In this document: piece by piece, positions 7,215-12,302 of the stretch
Layout of the letters: each line of letters starts with the position of its first letter
Numbering within the stretch: position 1 is the stretch's first letter
NCBI GenBank assembly: GCA_964506645.1
Contig: CAZDML010000060.1
Coordinates: 1 to 12,302, forward strand
DNA from: CAZDML01 sp964506645
GTDB taxonomy: Bacteria > Elusimicrobiota > Elusimicrobia > 2-01-FULL-59-12
Direction of reading: 5' to 3'
Length of the DNA stretch: 12,302 nt
The notes under the pieces: generated by a model
What the model saw: the letters and a program-made list of their open reading frames with translations, nothing else
Databases searched by the model: none
What the model was told of the DNA's origin: nothing
Made by a program: the position numbers and the translations under genes

Positions 7215-7484
7215 TTAATGTGGAGCAGATGCATCTTTGGACAGCGCCGTGAGGGCGCGCAGGAGTGCCTTTTCTTCGACGAAAGAGCGCGCTAATTCCA
7301 CGTGCTGGCACGTGAGTACCGGAATAACCTCGCCGTATTTTTCGACGAGTGCAGGTTCATCAGAAATATCGATCACGGAAATTGAGCAAGCGATTTTTTT
7401 CGCTACGCGTTGCACCACGGCGAGCGCGGCGTCGCAGAGATCACAATCCGGCCGGGTATAAAACTGCAGAGCGAGCGGTGTCAT
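7215..7484 (-). CDS. Glutaredoxin-like thiol-redox protein
   Basis: 89 residues. The opening LALQFYTRPDCDLCDAA holds the active-site C14-D-L-C17 directly after the first beta strand, followed by an amphipathic helix and a VIPVLTC segment (the cis-Pro position of the thioredoxin fold). Length and motif fit the short glutaredoxin-like family (DUF836 type). The start is 12 bp after the stop of the 7497-8660 gene and has no visible ribosome binding site, so translation is probably coupled to that gene. The next gene downstream on the same strand is nrdJ, which needs a dithiol donor. Serving as its reductant is an attractive inference, but the two have separate promoters. Confidence 0.85.
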   Translation of the reverse strand: MTPLALQFYTRPDCDLCDAALAVVQRVAKKIACSISVIDISDEPALVEKYGEVIPVLTCQHVELARSFVEEKALLRALTALSKDASAPH

Positions 7485-7496
7485 GGCGTGGAGGTG

Positions 7497-8660
7497 TTAC
7501 GGCTTACGAATATCCAACTTGCTGTGGAATTGTAGCACGATGAGTCCTGGCTGTGCGTTCGGGGTGCGGCCGATGCGTTCGTTTCGGGGAATGCGGGCAA
7601 TATTATCGATCGGCAACGTGAGCGTGCCGTCGTATTCAAGGGAATTGGAGAGGATCATATGCTTGCGATTGTCAAAACGGACACGGCCGGAGCCTTGGCC
7701 GGTGAAGCGTGAGGTGCCCAGACCCTTCTGTGCCCAGGACGGTGCTTCCCAGAGATGCGGCGTGACGTTGGCTACATAGCTCAGCTCTGCGCAGGGGTCG
7801 TCGTCGCATTTGGAGAAGTCGTTCAGCGTCCAGCGCAGGGTGCCTTTCCAGAAAATTTTCCATTCACCAATTTGTTCCAACCATTCTACCGGTTCGCTCC
7901 AGGTGCGGCCACGGCGGGAAAGTCCGTCAGGCCAATCAGGAAGGACGAGCGGCAGCGTGCGTCCGACACGGGTTGAGGCGGCCGTGGGCCGTTTCGTCAT
8001 AACGTTAGCAGCATTTAATTCAGCAATTCCAGGTGTCAGCGACGGGTGAGTGGGGGGAACCAAACGAACTCCGGCATGTCCCGTTTCATCAATCATCCAT
8101 TCATGGCTGCGAACCGTGACTTTGCGTGCCTTCCCTTGTTCCGAGGATTCCAGAACGATGGATCCGGTTTCTTGGGTCTGGCCGCTGATCATCGGAGTAT
8201 CGATCGACCCGTGTTTTTCTGACCAAATCTTGTATTCGTTCGTAATGCCGACAAAAAACATCGGTGATTCCTGGGTCGGAATGATGTTCTCGAGACGGCT
8301 GCCGTAGATGCGCAAGTGATTTTCCGGTGACAGGTACAAAACGACGCCGACCATTAAAACAATCAGGGCACAGCCCAGTGCCAGGCCCAGCCGCCGGCGG
8401 TGCAGACGTACCCACAGCCGTTGAATCATCCATCCCCAGCGGATTGCTGGAATATGCAGGTCGTCGATCACATGAATCGGCGGGCTGACAAATCCGGAGT
8501 TCGGCACCGAGGATGAGCCAGGGCTCCCTTGCTCGGCTTCGCGTGCCCGCCGCTGGGCGTGCATGTAGGCCTTCGAGGCGCTATGCATGAGCACTTCGTA
8601 GCACAGCAGGCAGTAAGCCTGGTTGGCGGGGTTGGCGTATTTACACTTAGGGCAATCCAC
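7497..8660 (-). CDS. Zinc-ribbon, single-pass membrane protein of unknown function
   Basis: 387 residues with a GTG start at 8658-8660. The N-terminus is a zinc ribbon (C3-P-K-C6 and C17-L-L-C20). A basic linker rich in Arg and Ala (about 28-45) and a WxRLHRRR stretch lead into one membrane segment at about 91-110. The remaining 275 residues (about 111-387) would lie outside the cytoplasm; they are rich in Trp and Thr and show no recognised domain. I see no clear ribosome binding site before the GTG, but the zinc ribbon begins immediately there, which favours this start. It is the first gene of a two-gene unit with the glutaredoxin-like gene and is divergent from the YihY-family gene. The topology suggests a cytoplasmic metal or thiol sensor joined to a periplasmic domain; this is inference. 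Confidence 0.75.
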   Translation of the reverse strand: MDCPKCKYANPANQAYCLLCYEVLMHSASKAYMHAQRRAREAEQGSPGSSSVPNSGFVSPPIHVIDDLHIPAIRWGWMIQRLWVRLHRRRLGLALGCALIVLMVGVVLYLSPENHLRIYGSRLENIIPTQESPMFFVGITNEYKIWSEKHGSIDTPMISGQTQETGSIVLESSEQGKARKVTVRSHEWMIDETGHAGVRLVPPTHPSLTPGIAELNAANVMTKRPTAASTRVGRTLPLVLPDWPDGLSRRGRTWSEPVEWLEQIGEWKIFWKGTLRWTLNDFSKCDDDPCAELSYVANVTPHLWEAPSWAQKGLGTSRFTGQGSGRVRFDNRKHMILSNSLEYDGTLTLPIDNIARIPRNERIGRTPNAQPGLIVLQFHSKLDIRKP

Positions 8661-8751
8661 AGTTTTATACCGGCATAGGTTTAGGGGGAAAACCTCTAAA
8701 AATCAAGGAGAAAACACTTTGCCGTCCTAAAAAAATAATTAGAATGAGCCA

Positions 8752-9639
8752 ATGCGTGTAGGATCCGTTCATCCTCGGCCGGACAGTCCCAGTTTCGGGA
8801 AGCTGCTTGGGGCCACTTGTAAGGAATGGCAGCGAGACCACCCGACCCTTCTGGCTGGGGGTCTTTCTTTTTTTACGCTCCTGTCGCTGGCGCCGCTCAT
8901 GATCAGCCTGCTGTTTTTCTTCGGAAAGTTTGTAGACCGGGGGGAGGTTGTCTCGCGGTTTAACGATATCTTCGGGGGGTCCGTAGGTCAGCTCATCGGC
9001 GAATGGACTTCCGGCACGCGCCGGCATCACGGGATCTCCACGTTCAGTGCACTCCTCCTTATATACTCGATTTCGCGGACCTTTCGGCACCTGCAGACCT
9101 CACTCAACATCATTTGGAACGTGCCAGAAGAACAGTGGCGTTTGCGCAGACATTTTATTCAGCATTTTATTTTTTCAATTGTCATGGTGGTCGCTTGTTG
9201 GCTCTTGTTGTTGACGTTGGTCCTGCTGAATTCGGGGATGAGTTTTGTGGGGCGAGTTATTGGCTATTGGCTGCCGGCCTTTGTGGCGCATCCGGGAGCG
9301 AAAGTGTCGGGCGCCGTGGTGGCCTTTTGCTTATCGGTCGGGGTCTTTGCCGGCATCAACAAGTGGCTACCCAATACCCGCATTCGCTGGTCGGATGTGT
9401 TGCCTGGGGCGCTGTTAACAGCGGTGCTCTTTGCCATCGGCAAAGGTGGTCTCTCGTTGTACTTTGGGGGTCGCACGCTCAAACCGCTCTACGGCACCGC
9501 CGGGTCGGTCATCATCGTGATGATCTGGGTGTATGTGTCGGCACAAATTTTCTTTTTCGGCGCCGTATTTACCCGGCTCTACACCGAGTGGTACGGTTCA
9601 CATCAAAATCCCACCGACAACCTTCCCAGCGGTTCGTAG
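8752..9639 (+). CDS. YihY/BrkB family inner membrane protein (UPF0761-like)
   Basis: 295 residues. Diagnostic family stretches include AGGLSFFTLLSLAPL (35-49), TFSALLLIYSISRTFRHLQTSLN (97-119), and RWSDVLPGALLTAVLFAIGK (212-231) followed by LYGTAGSVIIVMIWVYVSAQIFFFGA. About six membrane segments are visible: 33-58, 97-110, 138-160, 168-178/185-205, 215-230 and 250-275. The family is widespread; its proposed roles (transport, formerly a ribonuclease BN misassignment) remain unsettled. In-frame stops at 8728 and 8740 make the ATG at 8752 the first possible start. There is no ribosome binding site, but TAGAAT at 8740-8745 sits seven bases ahead, so a leaderless message is possible. The gene is convergent with nirK, with 18 bp between stops. 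Confidence 0.9.
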   Translation: MRVGSVHPRPDSPSFGKLLGATCKEWQRDHPTLLAGGLSFFTLLSLAPLMISLLFFFGKFVDRGEVVSRFNDIFGGSVGQLIGEWTSGTRRHHGISTFSALLLIYSISRTFRHLQTSLNIIWNVPEEQWRLRRHFIQHFIFSIVMVVACWLLLLTLVLLNSGMSFVGRVIGYWLPAFVAHPGAKVSGAVVAFCLSVGVFAGINKWLPNTRIRWSDVLPGALLTAVLFAIGKGGLSLYFGGRTLKPLYGTAGSVIIVMIWVYVSAQIFFFGAVFTRLYTEWYGSHQNPTDNLPSGS

Positions 9640-9657
9640 CGTTTTCTCTCGCGGTTG

Positions 9658-10674
9658 CTATTCCTTTGCAGTCGGCGCTTTTTGCAGAGATTGATAAATG
9701 TCCGGCCGTTCTTTTCCTTCGACACTCAAAACCCCTACGGCGCCTTTTTCGATCCGGAAGATCGAGTGATCCACCAACGTATAGTTGCCAGGGACGGGGA
9801 GAGTGAAGTCCATAATGGAAGATCCTCCCGCTGGAACCAGCGTGGTTTGCACATCTGTCAGTGGGGCGGCGGTGATCGACCCTTGGTTATACACTTTGTC
9901 GAAAATAACGCCGATGATATGGAACGAAGACACCAGATTGGGGCCGGCGTTTCCGAAGAAAATACGAACTTTTTCACCGGTTTTGGCTTTCAGTGCTCCC
10001 TCATCTTGCAGGGCGCGAACCATTCCATTGAAAAGAATGTAAGTCGGTTTTTCCGCAGAGGCGGCGGTGGCGTCGAAGGATTGCAGTCCTTCATCGGCAA
10101 AGTGCCCTTTGGTATAGAACTCACTTTGTAAGACGTAAAACTCTCGATCGACTTTCTCAAGACCTTTCTCGGGTTCGACCAAAATCAATCCGTACATGCC
10201 ATTGGCGATGTGTTCGGTGACGGGGGGTGCCGCGCAGTGGTACACATAGAGCCCGGGTGCTAAGAGCTTAAATCGGGCGTGTGTTTCTTGGCCTGGCTTG
10301 GTGAGCGTCACGGCAGCGCCTCCGCCAGGTCCGGACACCGCATGCAGATCAATGTTGTGCTCCATCGTGCTGTTGGTGGCATTTTTTAGATGGAGATCTA
10401 GCGTGTCTCCGACGCGGACACGGATAAACGGGCCTGGGACATGTCCATTAAACGTCCAGAAATTATAGGTCGTGTCTTCCGAGAACCCTTTCATGAGGAC
10501 GCCTGTTTTTTCTTCCGCCACCAGATCGACGCGAACAGTGGCAGGGGTGCGTCGTGTAAGGGGTGCTGGAACTTGCGGCGCGAATGTTAGTGCAGCCGGG
10601 ATGACTGTTTCGGCATAGACATGACTGGAGAAGAGCGCTGCCACGGACAGCAGTAGGGCGAGGGTTCTTTTCAT
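9658..10674 (-). CDS. nirK: Copper-containing nitrite reductase (NO-forming), AniA-like class
   Basis: 338 residues; reduces nitrite to nitric oxide in the periplasm. Residues 1-21 are a signal peptide ending VYA. All copper ligands are visible: type 1 copper H106, C147, H155 and M160 (from EHNIDLH, YVYHCA, TEHIANGM), and type 2 copper H111, H146 and H303 (the last in LVDHSIFR). The catalytic pair is D109 and H252 (SSFHIIG). The blocks PGLYVYHC, IANGMYGLILVEP, GPNLVSSFHIIG and YTLVDHSIFR follow Neisseria AniA closely, so it belongs to the short class of trimeric NirK without a fused cytochrome or cupredoxin domain. AAGGAG precedes the ATG, which is only 3 bp after the stop of the cytochrome gene, marking it as the last gene of the rrf2-cytochrome-nirK operon. 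Confidence 0.96.
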   Translation of the reverse strand: MKRTLALLLSVAALFSSHVYAETVIPAALTFAPQVPAPLTRRTPATVRVDLVAEEKTGVLMKGFSEDTTYNFWTFNGHVPGPFIRVRVGDTLDLHLKNATNSTMEHNIDLHAVSGPGGGAAVTLTKPGQETHARFKLLAPGLYVYHCAAPPVTEHIANGMYGLILVEPEKGLEKVDREFYVLQSEFYTKGHFADEGLQSFDATAASAEKPTYILFNGMVRALQDEGALKAKTGEKVRIFFGNAGPNLVSSFHIIGVIFDKVYNQGSITAAPLTDVQTTLVPAGGSSIMDFTLPVPGNYTLVDHSIFRIEKGAVGVLSVEGKERPDIYQSLQKAPTAKE

Positions 10675-10677
10675 GAG

Positions 10678-11154
10678 TTACTCCTTTGTTTTGAGTTTTG
10701 ATGGACCGTACCGTTCTAAAAATTGCTTGGGATAGCGGGTTTTGTAGTCTTGCAACAGTTGGGCGCGGTGTTGGGCCCATTCGGCTGCGTGAGGGCCGGT
10801 TTTTCGAATGCGTGAGTCATAGACAAGGAATTCCCAGATGGCTTTAGCCTCGGCATGAGAGAGGACCGGACAAAAATTACAGCACGGAGGGCGTAGTTGC
10901 ATGATTTTGATGTAGCGGGCCCATTCTTTGGAATCGGTGAGCTCAGAGTTGATCGCGCGTGCGGGGCTGTGGCATACACTGCATTTAGCCAGGAAGAGAG
11001 CGTATTTTTTCTGTATTTCCTCGGGATAAGACGAGACGTCAATCGTGTCGGGTCCGAGGTCGTTGGCATACTCCGGGATTTTGGAATAGGTGCGTCCCCA
11101 GAGGGGGAGAGCCGCAAGGAGAATGGCCAGGGGGCCGTATTTAGAGAAGGCCAT
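10678..11154 (-). CDS. Monohaem c-type cytochrome, probable NirK-associated electron carrier
   Basis: 158 residues from the ATG at 11152-11154; a GTG two codons upstream is possible, but GAAGGG is spaced seven bases from the ATG. An N-terminal hydrophobic stretch (7-19) is a signal or anchor. The haem motif is C58-S-V-C61-H62, and M85 in IKIMQL is a candidate distal ligand. Unusually, CCNFC (91-95) adds three further cysteines, which could bind a metal or form disulfides. The C-terminal third is helical and rich in basic residues. It overlaps the regulator's stop by 14 bases and is followed by nirK after 3 bp, so all three are translationally coupled. Passing electrons from a quinol or cytochrome chain to the cupredoxin site of NirK is the natural inference. 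Confidence 0.85.
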   Translation of the reverse strand: MAFSKYGPLAILLAALPLWGRTYSKIPEYANDLGPDTIDVSSYPEEIQKKYALFLAKCSVCHSPARAINSELTDSKEWARYIKIMQLRPPCCNFCPVLSHAEAKAIWEFLVYDSRIRKTGPHAAEWAQHRAQLLQDYKTRYPKQFLERYGPSKLKTKE

Positions 11155-11578
11155 GGGCACGCCCTTCGGCTAAATCTGCGAGAGTGATGTGAGATAGAGC
11201 ATTTTTTAAGATCTTTGCTGCCTTCACCACAGAGGTATGCAGTGCGCAGGGTTTCACGCTGTTGCATGTACGTTCCGCCAAGGCACACCGAAAAGGCCCT
11301 TCCCAGGGGCCTTCCACGTACTGGAGTATTTCATCGATATAAATTTGGGAGGGATCTTTCAGAAGGGCATATCCTCCACCCGGTCCTCGCTTGGACATTA
11401 AGAGCCCGTGATGGGCCAGTCGTTGAAAAATTTTGGCTAGGAAATCTTTCGGAAGTTGATACCGCTCGGCCGAGTGTGCGACTAAGCTGAAGCTCTTTTT
11501 CGGTCGCTGTGCCAGATGGACGAGTCCCTGAAGGGCATATCGGGATGATGGGGAAAGTCTCAGCAGTTCTTGATTCAT
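11141..11578 (-). CDS. Rrf2-family transcriptional regulator, probable Fe-S NO sensor (NsrR-like)
   Basis: 145 residues from the ATG at 11576-11578. An ATG five codons upstream overlaps AGGAGG and is itself part of the ribosome binding site, so the downstream ATG is the start. The winged helix is visible: LSPSSRYALQGLVHLAQ at the front, then the recognition helix region YQLPKDFLAKIFQRLAHHGLL and the wing SKRGPGGGYAL (62-72), all typical of Rrf2. Cysteines C98, C105 and C111 (C-x6-C-x5-C) sit where NsrR and IscR hold their Fe-S cluster. NsrR-type members detect NO and repress NO-detoxifying genes, which fits the position as first gene of the nirK operon and divergent from the nor-like gene. 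Assignment as NsrR rather than IscR-like rests on context. Confidence 0.9.
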   Translation of the reverse strand: MNQELLRLSPSSRYALQGLVHLAQRPKKSFSLVAHSAERYQLPKDFLAKIFQRLAHHGLLMSKRGPGGGYALLKDPSQIYIDEILQYVEGPWEGPFRCALAERTCNSVKPCALHTSVVKAAKILKNALSHITLADLAEGRAHGLL

Positions 11579-11633
11579 GCATTCCTCCTGCACGGCTCTA
11601 GGAATTGAGGATATCTGGATTCATTAGTCCGGA

Positions 11634-11653
11634 ACTATGAGATAGATCATAGT
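11634..11653. promoter_or_regulatory. Candidate operator for the Rrf2 regulator in the divergent intergenic region
   Basis: A perfect inverted repeat, ACTATGA-GATAGA-TCATAGT (7-bp arms, 6-bp centre), lies between the divergent rrf2 and nor-like genes, 56 bp and 59 bp from their start codons. Its size suits a dimeric winged-helix regulator. It does not match the FNR/DNR type TTGAT-N4-ATCAA. It overlaps the candidate -10 of the rrf2 promoter, which would give autorepression. Confidence 0.6.
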
Positions 11654-11674
11654 GGTCGGCATTTATTTTTTTAA
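11646..11674 (-). promoter_or_regulatory. Candidate promoter of the rrf2-cytochrome-nirK operon
   Basis: On the minus strand there is TTAAAA (11674-11669), a 17-bp spacer, then TATGAT (11651-11646). The -10 lies inside the right arm of the inverted repeat, leaving a leader of about 60 nt before the regulator ATG. Confidence 0.4.
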
Positions 11675-11711
11675 AAATGAATCTGCTCGTCATCGACTTA
11701 AGGGAGGTTCC

Positions 11712-12155
11712 ATGAAAAAGCTTTGGATTTCATTCGTCGCTGTCATTGTCATCTCGTTTTCGGTATTAGGGTGGGTAGGATCTCGTATTTATCAGACCCA
11801 GCCGCCCATTCCATTGGCCGGCATCGTGGCGACAGATGGGAAAGTCATGATTCCTGCCGGAAGTATTGAACGGGGACAAAATATCTGGCAGTCGATCGGT
11901 GGGATGGAGCTCGGGTCCTTTTGGGGACATGGCTCCTACGTGGCGCCGGATTGGACAGCGGACTGGTTACACCGGGAATCAGTATTTTTATTGAATGCCT
12001 GGGCCAAAAAAGATTTTTCTAAGGCCTATGAGGCCCTTCCTACCGAGCAACAGGCCCAGCTCCAGAGCCGACTACAGACACTCATGCGGCACAATCAGTT
12101 CGATCCCGTTTCTGGAACGATTGTGGTGGATCCGCTTCGGGTGATGGCCTTTTAG
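11712..12155 (+). CDS. N-terminal fragment of a quinol-dependent nitric oxide reductase-like protein, cut by an in-frame TAG
   Basis: 147 residues; AGGGAGG at 11701-11707 precedes the ATG. A membrane segment at about 5-25 is followed by the periplasmic N-terminal region characteristic of qNor: QTQPPIP (28-34), VATDGKV, IERGQNIWQSIGG (52-64), GSFWGHGSYVAPDWTADWLHRE (68-89). The intact family is about 750 residues with a 12-plus-helix NorB-like core that holds the haem b3/non-haem iron site, none of which is present here. The reading frame meets TAG at 12153-12155 but continues in the same frame with DNLLHYTEVFSNGRP, which still looks like the family. The gene is therefore interrupted rather than naturally short. 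The related NO dismutase (Nod) cannot be excluded from this part. It is divergent from the rrf2-cytochrome-nirK operon. Confidence 0.8.
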   Translation: MKKLWISFVAVIVISFSVLGWVGSRIYQTQPPIPLAGIVATDGKVMIPAGSIERGQNIWQSIGGMELGSFWGHGSYVAPDWTADWLHRESVFLLNAWAKKDFSKAYEALPTEQQAQLQSRLQTLMRHNQFDPVSGTIVVDPLRVMAF

Positions 12156-12302
12156 GACAATCTCCTTCACTATACGGAGGTCTTCTCCAACGGCCGGCCG
12201 TATAGGGTCGGGCCGCAATTGCCGAGCGGATTCTCCAACGGCGTTGCCCACCGGCTCAGCGAGCCTTCGGGCGGCGCGGTCGGCGGCGCGGTCGCTGGCG
12301 GT
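12156..12302 (+). other. Post-stop continuation of the nor-like frame turning into GC-rich repetitive sequence
   Basis: The frame after the TAG stays open to the window end. The first 15 or so codons still resemble qNor, but from about 12200 the similarity is lost and the translation becomes Gly/Ala/Val-rich. A 12-base direct repeat (TTCTCCAACGGC) occurs at 12183-12194 and 12231-12242, and a 12-base unit (GGCGGCGCGGTC) is repeated in tandem at 12270-12293. GC content is visibly far above that of the preceding kilobase. It may be a recombination scar or an unreliable sequence end. Confidence 0.5.

Noticed and set aside
6391..7218. 275-residue plus-strand open frame over the nrdJ 5' end and its promoters
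   Set aside because: It overlaps conserved nrdJ codons, the NrdR box and both promoters; the translation resembles no protein.
8657..8672. TATAAA just before the GTG start at 8660, as evidence for a leaderless message
   Set aside because: Only three bases separate the hexamer from the start codon, so the predicted transcript start would fall inside the gene; no fitting -35 was found.
8665..9090. 141-residue minus-strand frame between the zinc-ribbon gene and the YihY-family gene
   Set aside because: Most of it is antisense to the well-supported YihY-family gene and its composition is charged and low in complexity.
11579..11593. Start of the Rrf2 regulator five codons upstream
   Set aside because: That stretch contains the AGGAGG ribosome binding site for the ATG at 11578.
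12153..12155. Programmed recoding of the TAG in the nor-like gene
   Set aside because: No hairpin or context signal for recoding is visible, and homology fades soon after; mutation or sequence error is simpler.

Overview
The window reads as a chromosomal segment of a free-living, respiring bacterium that handles reactive nitrogen. The long adenosylcobalamin-dependent ribonucleotide reductase, the AniA-type copper nitrite reductase, the accompanying c-type cytochrome and the moderate GC content fit a Nitrospirota (Nitrospira-like) member. This taxonomic guess is an inference and cannot be settled from the sequence alone. No rRNA, tRNA, CRISPR array or intact insertion sequence was seen.

Left part (1-3300) is a patchwork of small, mostly unrecognised genes: a small Cys-rich protein with a CxxC...YCCxGC pattern at the very edge; two small exported Cys-rich proteins (413-808 and 2917-3225); an exported protein of unknown function (898-1563, minus); an ORF6N-domain DNA-binding protein (1711-2241); and a small membrane protein (2254-2691, minus). 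The 2692-2916 gap holds two good promoter candidates and two REP-like palindromic fragments. A strong Rho-independent terminator closes the 2917-3225 gene.

Middle part (3313-8660, all minus) is DNA-precursor and redox related. nrdJ (class II ribonucleotide reductase, 1231 aa, all catalytic residues visible) is preceded by two promoter candidates. The proximal one has a near-consensus NrdR box lying in its -35/-10 spacer. Upstream of nrdJ, on the same strand, is a two-gene unit: a zinc-ribbon membrane protein and a glutaredoxin-like CxxC protein. A YihY/BrkB-family membrane protein is divergent from this unit (8752-9639, plus).

Right part (9658-12302) is a nitrogen-oxide module. A tightly packed minus-strand operon encodes an Rrf2-family regulator with three cysteines placed as in NsrR/IscR, a monohaem cytochrome c, and the copper nitrite reductase NirK with all copper ligands present. 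Divergent from it is the N-terminal part of a quinol-dependent nitric oxide reductase-like gene, separated by a 133-bp region with a 20-bp perfect inverted repeat that overlaps the candidate regulator promoter. The logic would be that NirK makes NO from nitrite, the regulator senses NO, and the Nor-like enzyme removes NO. The layout resembles the divergent aniA/norB arrangement of Neisseria, with a regulator and a cytochrome added to the nirK side. The nor reading frame is broken by an in-frame TAG and then runs into GC-rich repetitive sequence at the window end. This could be a real pseudogene, a recombination junction or an assembly artefact.
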